Assembly (NCBI GenBank): GCA_963402885.1
Contig: OY727103.1
Coordinates: 12,488,085 to 12,552,084, forward strand
DNA: 64,000 bases
Direction: 5' to 3'
From: Antedon bifida
Taxonomy: Eukaryota; Echinodermata; Crinoidea; Comatulida; Antedonidae
In this document: positions 33,801 through 45,965 of the stretch, in pieces
Position numbering within the stretch: the first letter of the stretch is position 1
Layout: every line of letters begins with the position of its first letter
Notes under the pieces: model-generated
Told to the model about the DNA's origin: nothing
The model's database searches: none
What the model saw: only the letters and a program-made list of their open reading frames with translations
Position numbers and translations under genes: made by a program

Positions 33801-36800
33801 GTATACTATGCGCTCGCCACAACCACCTCCCACCCCACACTATTCCTGGCACAGCACGTATACTTTTAAGACATCTTTGCCTTGTCTGTTTAAAACCTCT
33901 CGTTATGGCTCTGATAATTTTAAGAAGAAAGTCATGAAGCTTTTGATTTGTGACATATTGTGTCAAATGTCAAACGGTATTGAAGTGTCCAAATGACCCT
34001 GCATACACACAATGAAATACTTCTTCTTGGGGTCCTTACAAAAGTAACTCCTAAAAAACTTTTCAAAACTTTGTTATTTAAAAATCGAAGACAGTCAGGT
34101 CTCGGGTCCATTCTATTGTAGCCACAGATTGACTTCTTCATCAGTACTTCTATGAATGGATGATTAGTTGGGAACACGAACACTAGTTGATTATACCCAG
34201 TACCGTTTTGATCGTACGATCATTTGGGAAACCACCTCACGTCGAATCCCATATTAACAAGATAAATGCAGCTTACCCATTCAAATGATATAATGTGATT
34301 AACTTTATCCACATATGAGACGTCATCTGTGTTGCTGTCCATTTTACTGCAGGATGCTACATCCTTACCAGCTACAGAATTCTTCTTGGCGCTCTTCCTT
34401 GCTTTTGTGTTGATATCTGGGATGTCGAGGTCAGCCATTGAGTCCGTCTTTTGAAGGAGGACATCGTGGAGGATGTCAGGATGGTTCCATATCTAGAACG
34501 AGAAAGATGAAGATTAATCAGTGAGAACAACTTGCAATTTAAAAGTAGTTTTTGAAAGTTGGAAAGCAGATGTAGGCAATCATTTGTTTGTAAATCCACA
34601 CACCTTTTTAACTAAGGCTGTTTTTCCGCAGCCATACCAAAATAATCGGTTTATATAATTTTAACCAATCAGATATTTATTTTCTGGTTTTTCTTTTTTT
34701 ATTGTTTTAGTGTCTGTGTATACTACTGTACTTTGTGCAATTTTATTTATGTATGAACAGTATTGGTTACACTATGATATAACAACAACATTTCATAAAA
34801 TTCTAAAATCTTAAATCAACCTACCTTACAAAGGACAGAGAAGGCTTTAATAGGGTTGGATGTGCACCACCCACCAGCACCCATCTCTGTGAAATACTGC
34901 ATAAACTTATGATAGAGGCCTTGCTGGAATGGAGTCAGCCGCACAAATATCACATGTTCCTCTTTAGAAGGCAACGTTGATGTAAGGACTTGGAAGCCAC
35001 GTCGTTGGACAAAACCCTCTAGAAGACTGTGCAGGACGTGCGCTCTATAACGCATTAACTTAACATCCTGGAGAATAAAAAACCATGTTACGTTTGTTTC
35101 TACTGTATAATAATAAAGTATAGATTATGAATACTTATATGCTTGGTCCTCCTCTACAGGTGACTCTCTACAGGGGACACATTTGAGCTGGCCTAATATG
35201 TCTAGTTTTCCAAAAATGCTGTTTTTAATCGTAAAAAAGCATTTAGGACCTTTTGGACATCCAAAGACAGTTTTGGTTTTCTGGTATTAGGAGGGTTTGG
35301 TACTGATTACACAACCTACCTTAGGAGTACTGTCAGAACATTGGCCATTCAGAATTGGCCTTTCAAATAAATTAGAAAATTCATGTTTGGTTCCAAGGAA
35401 GTTAGGCCGTACAAAGTCTACCATACACCAATACTCTAGCAGGTTATTCTGTAGTGGGTAGCCAGTCAACACAACACGCCTCCTACAACAACAAAGGGCA
35501 GAAGTGATTATTATCATTCATACAATCTTTATTTAGGATAAAACATAAAAGAACAATTTTGCCAACTTCATTATAAAATCAAAAGAGAAGTATGATAATA
35601 TGAAACAAACTCGTAAAAGAATCATAGTAGCCTACCTTACTTTGTTATATATATAGTGGAATGGTATAAATAATGGCATGAAGTGAATTATATTATTTGT
35701 AACATTCCAAGAATATAAACATTATTATTTACAAAATTACTATTGAACAACTGTTCAATAGTGCGTATTATTGCACAGCATTGCATGTGACCCACAAATG
35801 TCCAATCAAATGACAGGAATTTAGTTAGGTGTTATATAATATTATATATCAAACTCATTAGTGGTAAAATGAGAACATCAATATAACCTGATTAAAGATA
35901 ATTGTGGAGCAATGATTATGCATTGACAAAGCAAACGTAAATGAACTTAGAGCATGTCTTACCGTGTGCGTATGTTCTTTAGTGTTTGTGATGTACTTGC
36001 ATGACTATTCTTAATCCTATGTCCTTCATCACAAATAACAAGATCTGGTCCTGGGTTACTTAAAGCCATATACACCTCTGCAACATAAACATATTTACCA
36101 TAGACAATCTACGCCTTTCTAGACCTAAAAAGGTTGTTGTTGACAGTGAGTTTTCTGTCTTTGAAAACTAAACTATAGAATGATATCCTCTTGGTAATTC
36201 GCCAGGCTCCTAGTTCTCGTGTTTTTAAGAAACACTTTAAATGACTTTGGGGAACAGTTGATGTGGAATACCCAGACAAATAACTTAATATAAGCCGCGC
36301 ATTACATTATAAAATTATTAAAATGAACTGTAGAGTAAAATCCTATAGAAATGTAGAGTAAAAATTTCAAATCACAAGCACAAAAAAAAAGACACAAAAA
36401 AAATATAATAAATATATAAAATACAAAAATTTTATCAAAAAGTTAAAAAGATGAAGACTAACTTGACAAAATGTTTGTTATTTTGTCCTCTTCCTCCAGA
36501 TCAATAACCATCGGTCCTTTCTTTGTTGTAGTCTTCTTTTTTTGTTTCTTTCTTCTCTCTATGCCGTTGGGATCTCCCCGTCTGAATGATAATAACCTGT
36601 ACATCTCATAACCCATCAGCAACACTCCTCCCGTTTCATGCCACTTCTCTATAAAAATAAAATCATTTATTTGGTGTTAAACTCTGTATGCATGGTAGTG
36701 ATATGCCCTAATATGGTACTGATATGACATCATCATGTCAATATATGGGCACATCACAAAGTTTGATAGTGTACTGTAGACAGAGCTTTACATCGCGATA

Positions 36801-39800
36801 ACAAATATTTTTCTGATGCTAAATAAATATTGCTTACCAATAAGCTTGCCTCTGGACTGTGTTGTTTTGTGAGTGTCATTTAAAACATAAATTGGAAATT
36901 GACGATAAACAATATGGTTTTTTGCGGACTGATCTTCGTCAGATGTGTTGTCATCTTTTGACGACGAACTAGCCACATTATTGTCCTTTTTTGGTAGCCA
37001 CAGATCAAACTCTGCGACCCAGTTCTGTAACGTGTTAATAGGCACGATACACAGCACACTCTTAGCACATGTGTGTGTTAGAAATACTGAGATAAAAGAG
37101 ATGCACTGAAGGGTTTTGCCAAGCCCCATGCTGTGAGCCAGTATACAGCCAAACCCGGTACTTGTTCGATGACGTTCAATTGATTCCACTAAATTGTCGT
37201 ACAAAAATCGTATACCACCAATCTAAAAAATAAATAATTCAGATTTAATTTATAACAAATGTAACATTTAGTATTTACCCGTACAATATTAAAATCCATA
37301 CACATTCAACAGCAGTTAACTTGTCAATTACAGGATGGATAAACTATATCATGCTTATAATTAATAAGGAGTAACATGCATGACACTTGGTTAGGATCGA
37401 ACCCTAGACCTTGGAATTGCAAGGCAAGCATGATAACCACCATTGTACAGCTCCACTGCAATATACATCTTTAATAGAAATAATCCAATTTTACTATAAT
37501 TATTGTTTCTTACTATTATAAGGTAAACTCAAGTTTTTAAGTACCGTCTTATTATCTTCCATACTGGATTGGAAGGCATGTCAACAACCAAGCTACAGCT
37601 AGCTCCATTACAATATACTACATAAACTCAAGTCTATTTAAGTACCATCTTATTATCTTATCCATACCTGATGTGTTTTCATGATCTTTGCTATTTGTGT
37701 GGGTACAAATATATCAGGTTCACTCGGGGGATGACCAACATTGACGAGAATTCTACCTTGCGCATCACGTACGTTGAACTGATCATTGGTGTGGATACCA
37801 GCCACCAGTGTTTTCGTATCCTCCGCATTATCATCACTTAATACGGTAACACCTTCATCATCATCTGAACTTAATATCTCTATTACTTCTGTAAGAGTAA
37901 ATAGTACAAATAATGAATGTTTATGAGTGTAATGGTACAAATCATGGCATGAGGTGAATGATGAAAGGTTATATTTAGTATTGTAACAGATGACACCCTT
38001 TCTATGCATCTAATAGAGGCTGGATTTTGCTGCTAAAATTTAGTATATGCAAGTCTATTTAAGTTTATTCATAGTGTACTTCCACAATCCAACCTACATC
38101 AACGTTCGTGTGCAAATTTATTTTTTAGGATATTGCAGGTTTTTGTGGAAGTTGCTATTGTTAATTTGTTGGTGAATTGTTTTTTCATTTTGTTTTGTAT
38201 GATTTGTATATGGATGTACTATCGAAAATAAAGGATATGAATGAATGAATAGTGTGTTGTATTTATACTCATGTGTGAAATAACAGGTAGGTACACATTC
38301 TTGACAGAGAATAAAATAAAACAGGATAAATGTGTTCATTGCCGTGCCATACCTGGAACTGGTTTTTTCAAACTTGTTGGCTTTTCTTTATTTTCATCTT
38401 CGCTACTGTCGTCTAAAATAATCAACTCTTCTGGTTGCGTTTTGCTTGAGCTGATCACAGCAGGCGCTGTGCTTTCTACAACAAGAGCAATACATATATT
38501 GATATCTGAAGGAATATATTTAAAATACTGTACCATTTCACTGCCTCTCTTACCAAGCTTGTAAGGGCATGTTTTCATATTTCATTCACATTTATTTGAA
38601 ACAGTCATAACATTTAAAGGGTAACAATAATAGGAGCTGTTTCAGGGAAATACAAGTAAAAGATGTATAATTATGACAGAGTCTTAAAATATGATTAATA
38701 TATACAGCAGCAGAACTCCTTGCTTGGGATGTGTATGAGGAGACAAAGCACCTCTGGATTGAGACAGGATATCTCATATGGTGGCTGGAAGAACTTTCAT
38801 GACAATTTACAACTCCACTCCCTAAGACCTGTAATACGACTTTGTTTATGTATTTATGTCTTGCGAACAGGATTGCCACCATTAAGAAGGATAGTGAATG
38901 AATTCGCTTATGGTTATCCTTGGCAATTTGCCTAAATATATTTAAAACAAAATATAACAGTACCTGTGACAGCAGCAGCAGGTGGCAGTGGTAGACTAAG
39001 GAAGCCTCTTGCTTTTTGTTCTTCCAGTCGTTGTTTTCTTTCAGCTTCTTCTTTCTGCGCTGCTACAGTCTCCTCATCTAAGGCATCTGCTTTTAGCAAC
39101 TTCCTGATAAACAAACAATGTTACGATTGTAACATATAAAGACAATATGGTATATAAGTCAAACAAACTAAGCACTGATAGAACAAAATGTTATCTGAAC
39201 GTCTGGTTTAATTAAGCAAAACTAGACTTATTAACCAGCCACAACAAAGCAGTATTGTCTAATTAAGCAAAACTAGACTTTTTGAACAGCCACAACACAG
39301 TACCTGATGTTTCTTCTCTGAGATGCTGGTTTATTGGCCCTTTTCTTTTTTTTCTTAGGTTCACCATTTTTGTCTTTTTTTGTTTTGTCACTACTTGATG
39401 GATCGGTCTTCTTTTTTCGTTTTCTTTTTACTTTGGGTTTAATTTCATTGTTTTCTTGTGCATCATCTGGAATGCTAACAAGTGAAGTCAGATAATCTGC
39501 CTTGGACTCGGAATTACCAGCTGCAAAAAAATGAAGAGAATAGGTTAGCAATTGTGTCAACAAATATTCTAATACAGTTACTGCAGTAACTACATATTTT
39601 TACTGCAGTAAGGTATTATTTAGTTTGTATAATAATGAGAGTCAAGCAAAAGTAATTGCATAAACAGTAAGTACTGTAGTTACTGCAGTAACTGCAGAAG
39701 TGTTTTCCCTTATGAGTGCATACATTAGACTATTCAGAAAGAGTAGGGCATTGTCCATTAATGTACTGACCATGACTGGCTGACAAAAAAAATTATTATT

Positions 39801-40046
39801 ATGTTAATGTTTACAAAATGATTTAATTTAATTAAAATTATAATAACTTAACTAATGAATGAAAAATAAGTATAAACCTTGTGGAGGTGGATCTATAAGA
39901 TCTGGTTCATCTTCTTTTTCATTGTTCACTTCTTTTTCCTCCAGCTCATCTTCCTCATTCTCCTCCTCTTCGTCATCATCAGAAGCATCGCTTTGTAATC
40001 CTCCCGGTAAAAATTCTTCGTCAGATACACTGCCGTCTGTTGACAT
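27849..40046 (-). CDS. RAD54L2: RAD54L2/ARIP4 SNF2-family helicase
   Basis: Eighteen coding exons: 39878-40046, 39304-39520, 38964-39103, 38353-38475, 37668-37888, 36838-37222, 36463-36648, 35963-36077, 35320-35482, 34825-35067, 34277-34492, 33344-33581, 32776-32875, 32338-32543, 31155-31330, 30686-30897, 30075-30238, 27849-28717. They encode 1380 residues (human protein about 1467). Order: acidic N-terminus (runs of D/E), Lys-rich block, [20 protein letters not shown] (like the human EVIELSSGEED segment), ATPase lobe 1 with [14 protein letters not shown] (Walker lysine about 326) and [11 protein letters not shown] (DEGH about 497-500), [20 protein letters not shown], lobe 2 with [10 protein letters not shown] and [10 protein letters not shown] (about 868-877), then [26 protein letters not shown] and a Ser/Gln-rich C-terminus. 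It is a nuclear DNA-dependent ATPase that in mammals acts as an androgen-receptor and DYRK cofactor. Lobe 2 and the tail match human RAD54L2 much better than ATRX or RAD54. The 3' end is the most divergent part. Confidence 0.93.
28830..29045. repeat. Degenerate tandem repeat in the last RAD54L2 intron
   Basis: ATGTTACATTAATGCATGTC, TGCTATGTTAAAGCATGT and similar 10-20 base words recur irregularly. The array lies just beyond the acceptor of the last exon. No coding content. Confidence 0.6.
29868..29918. repeat. Family A fragment in the last RAD54L2 intron
   Basis: GCGTGGTTCCCACTAGAGAC then GCAACACAACAACGTAACGC is a left terminal arm only. Confidence 0.6.
29977..30072. repeat. Four 24-bp repeats abutting a RAD54L2 splice donor
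   Basis: The unit AAATTGTAGAGGGTGGTTGT plus ACTT is present exactly four times and ends two bases from the donor of exon 17 (exon edge 30075). On the minus strand each unit begins AAGTACAACC, overlapping the true donor GTAAGTACAACC. The array probably grew from the donor itself. Confidence 0.8.
30975..31010. repeat. Short inverted-repeat element arm (family C)
   Basis: AAGGCCAATTTACACAGACG then AGC matches one arm of the palindrome at 33210-33266. It lies in RAD54L2 intron 15. Confidence 0.5.
32579..32723. repeat. Family B inverted-repeat element in RAD54L2 intron 13
   Basis: AAGCTTTGTCTACACTACCA and GTTTGATAGTGTAGACAGAG are the ends. The interior holds GTGATGTGCCCAAATATGGT and its partner. 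Full length, about 145 bp. Confidence 0.8.
32932..33053. repeat. Family B inverted-repeat element in RAD54L2 intron 12
   Basis: TAAGCTCTGTCTACACTATC and GTTTGATAGTGTAGACAGCT are the ends, with TTTCCATATATGGGCACATC inside. About 120 bp. This copy lies only some 60 bases from exon 13. Confidence 0.8.
33210..33266. repeat. Short perfect palindrome (family C)
   Basis: CAATTTACACAGACGAGCGG is followed at once by TTACCACTCGTCTGTGTAAA and TTG. The arms are complementary over about 18 bases. The same arm recurs at 30975-31010, so this is probably a small mobile inverted-repeat element. Confidence 0.6.
33639..33866. repeat. 57-bp minisatellite in RAD54L2 intron 11
   Basis: About four copies of ACTATGCGCTCGCCACAGCC, continuing ACCTCCCACCCCACACTATT, CCTGGCACAGCACGTAT. 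Because 57 is divisible by three, five overlapping open frames of about 100 codons appear on both strands. They are artefacts of the repeat. Confidence 0.85.
36676..36792. repeat. Family B element in RAD54L2 intron 6
   Basis: The right arm is intact (GTTTGATAGTGTACTGTAGA, then CAGAGCTTTA). The left arm is diverged (AACTCTGTATGCATGGTAGT). It ends about 45 bases from the exon 6 donor. Confidence 0.65.
37375..37456 (-). repeat. tRNA-like sequence, probably a SINE head
   Basis: The minus strand reads GGAGCTGTACAATGGTGGTT, then ATCATGCTTGCC, CCTTGCAATTCCAAGG (a small stem-loop) and GGGTTCGATCC, the classical B-box of a tRNA promoter. The acceptor ends do not pair well, and the sequence lies in RAD54L2 intron 5. 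A tRNA-derived SINE relic is more likely than a working tRNA gene. Confidence 0.45.
39590..39700. repeat. TTACTGCAGTAA palindromes in RAD54L2 intron 1
   Basis: GTTACTGCAGTAACTAC, TTTACTGCAGTAAGG and GTAGTTACTGCAGTAACTGC lie within about 110 bases, all built on the palindrome TTACTGCAGTAA. Confidence 0.5.
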
Positions 40047-42332
40047 TATTCACTGTAAAAATAAATGTTATTATTATTATCCCTGAATACAGTAACTATA
40101 CACATTACTATATCATTAACTGCACATTACTAAATCGATCCAATAAAGAAATATTATTTAAAAATGACAACAATGTGATACCAGTGAAATACAAAGTAAC
40201 ACACTTAAATCAAAACAGTTATTATTATATTAGTTTATTTATATTAATTACTGTACACTTTAAATGCTGCTAATCACCAGACAACATTTATCATGCATAA
40301 CATTTGTACATAAATTATGAAGGCACTGTATTTGATAATTAATATATTTTCTACAATTGTATTATCTCATTATGTAAGTCAGTCTTATTTATATATCTTA
40401 ATAAGTCTTGGAAAAAATTGTTCAATATTCAAACTAAAAATAAATATTAATAATAATGCTAGCGGTGTCAAAAATATTTCCATTAATAAAAGAGCGCTAA
40501 CGGAATGAGAATCAAGGGTTATATATTATTGTAATTGTGACTTGGTTATTAAGAAAAACAGATACAACAAATGTGAAACAGATTTAGAGAATTGTAAATG
40601 AAAATTGCAAAATAATAATTTGCTGTTATGACCGATCATTTTCATCTTTTCTGCAGAAAATTAATTCGTGTTCAGCTATGATTGTAAATCTTTCTTATCA
40701 AAACAAATGTTTTAAATCAAAATAATTTAAGTTATGTAGAATGGTTGCAAGTAATGTGAAAGATACTTATTACAGTAGGTGAATGAAAATACAGAAAAAG
40801 GTTGTCATCTAACGTTTCAAAAATTAAGTGTGGTATTTCATTAAAATGTTCATCATTACAAACAACATACCTAGTCCTACCCTATAGGCATACACCTTTA
40901 TATTGCACTTGCATTATAGAAATGGATATTTATGTATTGAAAATATAAATTTAAAAAAAATAAATTTAATTTTGATCATCAATCTTAGTATTTAATTTTT
41001 AAATTAAAAAAAAGATGAATAAAAGAAATATATCATGGCATAATATAAAATATACATAATTTATTTCCCATGACGTCATGGTAACGGTATTGTGATGATA
41101 AAAATTAAGGTCACCCTCTATTATAAATAAGGTTAAATAAAATAAATACAAAATAAATGTTTTTGTAAATTAAATTAGGCCCCTAAAAAGCGCTGTATTG
41201 TTAATACTGTGAATACTATTTATGTTAATTTAATTGGTTAGTAAATCATATGTAGGCCTAGGCCTATAGGCCTACTATATTTTTAATTTTAATGTTGTTT
41301 TTATATTAATAAATCTAAATAGATGGCCTACTAGTAGCATATAGCTAGTAGCATATAAATAGCTTTGACTAGGCCTACAGTAGTTGTTAAAGAGAACATT
41401 TAACTAGGCTAGGCCTACATAAAATGCATCAGCATACAGTACGTGCCAGCCTTTTACGGGGGCAGAAACTAGAGTGGTGGCCCCAGTTCTGGTAAGCCGA
41501 TTATAGAGAATGGCCTAGCTTTTTCCAATCGTTAAATACGATCATATCTAAATTAACATAACATTTTACCTATGAAAACTTGGTTACGAAAAAATGAAGA
41601 TTCTTACCTATCCTTTATTTTAAAATTGTATACAAAAAATGAGAGATTTATAGGGTTTTACTTCGGACAAGTGTTTGGCTTTTGTCCACAAAAATTATGA
41701 ATGAGATGTTTCTTCTGCGCATGATCTGATGAAAAAATAATATTAAAGAGCGCCATCTATAAAATACTTTATTAGGCTCTCGATTGATCAAAATAAGTTG
41801 AATTCACAATCTCGCCTACTCTACTTGCGTTGTGTTCTATCTATTTGGCAATGTTGGACATAATTTCTTATTTGGATGACTTTGAATGATATAATCAATA
41901 ATTTAATTTGGAAAGATACCCGGGTGTACATATAAAGAAAGGATGCGAATAGTTTGAAAGACGGAAATATTATCTTAAGACAGAGTCTGTAAGTATTGAT
42001 ATCAAGGCACTATAAATATCGCTCTTTTTATTTTCTTAATAAATCATACAGGATCAGCTCATGTTTTATGTGTTTATAAGATTATAATCATAATAGCACT
42101 AATAAGCGATTTGGTATCTTTTCTTTAAAAAACCTTTTGTCGCATCCTTGTACAAAACAATAACACAATAAAAATATAAAATCAAATATGTTCTTCATTG
42201 TTTGGTTAATAATTAATATGCTTAGTTATTATATTGTCATTGTTTTTGTTCGTTTGTTTTGATATCAAAATATCTCTATTATATGGTCTGTTACGTTCGC
42301 ACTGGTACAAAATTGTACATTTCATTTCGTAA

Positions 42333-42970
42333 GGAAGGTTCATTTATAGAGGTTTAGCTCTTTTAAGGTAAGGTTCATGTATAGAGGTATAGCTCTTTTA
42401 AGGGATCGGAAGGTTCACGTATAGAGGTTTAGCTCTTTTATGGGAAGGTTCATGTATAGAGGTATAGCTCTTTTATGGGAAGGTTCATGTATAGAGGTTT
42501 AGCTCTTTTATGGGAAGGTTCATGTATAGAGGTTTAGCTCTTTTAAGGGAAGGTTCATGTATAGAGGTATAGCTCTTTTAAGGGAAGGTTCATGTATAGA
42601 GGTTTAGCTCTTTTAAGGTAAGGTTCATGTATAGAGGTATAGCTCTTTTAAGGGAAGGTTCACGTATAGAGGTTTAGCTCTTTTATGGGAAGGTTCATGT
42701 ATAGAGGTTTAGCTCTTTTAAGGGAAGGTTCATGTATAGAGGTTTAGCTCTTTTATGGGAAGGTTCATGTATAGAGGTTTAGCTCTTTTATGGGAAGGTT
42801 CATGTATAGAGATATAGCTCTTTAAGGGAAGGTTCACGTATAGAGGTATAGCTCTTTTAAGTTAAGGTTCATGTATAGAGGTATAGCTCTTTTAAGGTAA
42901 GGTTCATGTATAGAGGTATAGCTCTTTTAAGATAAGGTTCATGTATAGAGGTATAGCTCTTTTAAGGTAA
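42333..42970. repeat. 35-bp minisatellite, about 18 copies
   Basis: The unit is AAGGTTCATGTATAGAGGTA followed by TAGCTCTTTTAAGGG. Variants alternate TATAGCTC and TTTAGCTC, and AAGGG, ATGGG and AAGGT at the end. The alternation suggests higher-order duplication. Confidence 0.9.
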
Positions 42971-44019
42971 GACTGATTACAAAAGAATAGCTCAATTAAG
43001 AACAATAGTGGACGTCCATTCGTAATTGAACGAACTTCTTCTAATTAAGAGAGAACAGAATGAGTTTGCTATGTTTTTCCTTGATCTGTCTTAATGAAGA
43101 GCGATTGTCTCTTTACAATATTTCAATGTATTTTATTTTCCTGAAAGGATGGTAATAGGCTTGTATGAATCAGTCTTTTGTCATTGCTATGATTGTGAAG
43201 GAAAGACATCAATTGTAATTAGTAAACGCATCACGAATTGTACGCGCATTAATATATGCGTGCTTCCCGTAATCAGCATACATTTACATGGATTTAACAT
43301 CAACATACTTGTAAATTATGATGTTAATGCTACATGTTTCCATACATTACAAGAATGTTGATGGTTAAATTACACGATTTCAGTAGACAACGGTCGACAA
43401 GGTAATTAGATTGTGCAAGTTTCTCCATCAACAAGCGCGCTATTATATCATTAATCAGACGCTTTGTTTAGAAACAAGCAGACAACAGATTTTATAGCTC
43501 ACCAGAAATGTACACAAATGTCTTCTATTTCATGCATATTTCATTCGTTAACTTGTTTGTCGCTTTCTATCTTTTCTATTCCATCCGTTCATCCGTTCTT
43601 TTCCATTCAATCATGCATTCCATACCTTTATTTTGGTTCTGTGTATTCCATATTATTCATAACTACCCATCTATCCATTAACCCCCCTCAATTCCATTAT
43701 TCCGTCAATTTCATCTCTTGTTTCTGTACATGCTTTCAATATTATTACTGTTATCCATCCACTATTTGTCTGTTTCACCTTTAAAATAGTTTCATCGACC
43801 GGGCACATAATTAATACTGGATACGTTCAAAAATTCTCTTAGAATTAATTAATCATTAAGGCAAATTTGATCGACTAATACTCCTCGGAAGTTGATTAAA
43901 TGCGAGTAATTTAGAATTAAAAGAGACTTTTATGTCGACTAGAGATTTAAGACCGTCAATACATAGTTAATTTTTTACATATTGTTGTAACATGAACTGT
44001 TGAAACATTAACAACTTAA

Positions 44020-44167
44020 GCTCTGTTTACACTATCAAACTAGTGTGATGTGGCCAAACATGGTAGTAATATGCTCAAATGTGGTAGTGATATGACATCA
44101 TCATGTCCATATATGGGCACATCACATTTGTTGTGGCATAAAGTTTGATAGTGTAGACAGAGCTTTA
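44020..44167. repeat. Family B inverted-repeat element, full length
   Basis: TAAGCTCTGTTTACACTATC and GTTTGATAGTGTAGACAGAG are the ends. The interior has GTGATGTGGCCAAACATGG and CCATATATGGGCACATCAC. It is intergenic. Confidence 0.8.
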
Positions 44168-44214
44168 AATCTCTTAAATACATTTTCCGGCACGTTTTTT
44201 TAATGCTGTATAGG

Positions 44215-44437
44215 CAAGATACTTTACTTACGTTTGTCTCTATTCACCCAGGTGTATAAATGGGAACCCGGTTAGATCATATCAAGACACAACTTTGCGC
44301 TGATTACTAGCTGCATTATGGGAGTATGTTTCCATACGTGCTTGATCCCAAAAAATGACTGGGGTAATAATGTTTAGCGCTTAGAGGTTTCACAACATTA
44401 GGCAGTATATAAATCCAGGATATTATTATTATTATAA
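44215..44437 (+). repeat. SINE-like body and tail
   Basis: TTCACCCAGGTGTATAAATG, then GGAACCCGGTTAGATC, TTAGCGCTTAGAGG and AGTATATAAATCCAGGATAT followed by a TATTATTATTAT tail. This order matches the 3' body and tail of tRNA-derived SINEs found in many marine invertebrates. The head is not clear. Confidence 0.55.
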
Positions 44438-45149
44438 CAATGTCTCTTTAAATGATATGCAATCAAGACAAGATAATTAAACACCCCTTTAAATGAATAG
44501 AACACTCCAAGGTGGTATTGTTATGTAATGGGCATCATCATTAGGCAGCAGCAAAACAGCACAGATTCTCTAACAACATTCAATAATAATAATGATGGCC
44601 GCGACGACAAGTGCAGATTGCAATATTAACAGATTTTCCGTGAGAGGTGAGTGGAGTTCATTGTTGTACTGAGTATACTAATCTCCTCGGGGGATACATT
44701 TGACATTTTCCGTTATTTGCCAGTTAGCAGGAAAGCAATTGTGTTTGCAACATAACGTACATCATGTTAATTTATAAAACATTGTGAGACAGACACAAAA
44801 AAAGAGGGAAACAAGATTAGATGGAGAGTAGATGAAGTTCAAGGAATTTAATCACCGTGTGCAGAGAACCTCATAATTATGTTTCTCTGTCTGTCAATGT
44901 CTTATTCCTCATCATCATCGTGTCCTTTTCTTTCTTTCATCGTGTATTTTTCTTTCTCTCTCATAGTTACTTCTTCCTTTTCTTCATCATCATTCTTCTT
45001 CCTCCTTCATCATTTCTTCTTGTTAACATTTCCCTTCCCTTGTCCTCCTTTCTTCTCGGACGTGGTCAAACGTACGCTTGATTCAATGGACATCCTTTCT
45101 CTTGTGGTCAGCATCTTTTTTGACCTTTTACAATTTATAATCCAGAATG

Positions 45150-45272
45150 GTGCGTAGTTCGTCGCGCGGCACATCGACATGTGCGTATTCGCCGCGCGGC
45201 ACATCGGCATGTGCGTATTCGCCGCGCAGCACATCGGCATGTGTGTATTCGCCGCGCGGCACATCGGCATAC
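45150..45272. repeat. 30-bp tandem repeat, about four copies
   Basis: The unit GTGCGTATTCGCCGCGCGGC then ACATCGGCAT is GC-rich against an AT-rich background. The open frames across it come from the 30-base period. Confidence 0.8.
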
Positions 45273-45965
45273 ATTGCTATTTAAACTGAATTCAGAATTA
45301 ATGACGTCCTTGTCCATAAAATCTCTCGATAATCTAAAACTCAGGAATTTATTTTAATACAGTCTATAATATCATACATACAGCTAGATATGCATTCATT
45401 TAGCATCGACAAATTATGACGAATTTTACACGCACGACGTTTAAAATGCCTTTGTACGCGTGCGCACGTGACGTAATCAATGAATTAAATACCCAAAATA
45501 TGTGCTGCAAATTAGTTGACCAAATTGTATCTGAAGAATTGAAATGATTTCTTATATCTCTTGATTTATTAAGAGACCGTGTTTTGTAGAATTAAGCGAA
45601 CAGCGAATGTTAACAAAAAATCAATATTGTTGAGTTTTTAAAAGTTGAATGCGATGTTTATTTGAAATGTAAAATCATCTGGCAATTAATAAAACTCAAT
45701 CCTGGTTGAGTGTAGTAATTCTGCCGGCTTTCATTTCCTTCACAGATATTACTTCAAGTAGGTATTTTGACATTTAATATAAAAGCTGTTGAGAGATATT
45801 CTCTCAGGTTACTTGTTACAAATAAACTTACATTAATATAGTGGATTGAACCTGATTAGATTTAAGAATCTGCAATTAAGATAAACAAAAATCTGTTGCA
45901 TTTCATAATTTATGTGAACTAAATGAAACGAACAAAAAGAGAGTGGAGAAGTAGCTGCTGCAGTA

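Noticed and set aside
33555..33996. Overlapping open frames of about 100 codons on both strands
   Set aside because: They are generated by a 57-bp minisatellite, whose length is a multiple of three, inside a RAD54L2 intron.
37375..37456. A functional tRNA gene
   Set aside because: The B-box is good but the acceptor stem and anticodon arm do not pair properly. A SINE relic is more likely.
43464..45157. Ser/Phe-rich plus-strand open frames
   Set aside because: They are low-complexity pyrimidine-rich sequence without splice context or domain pattern.
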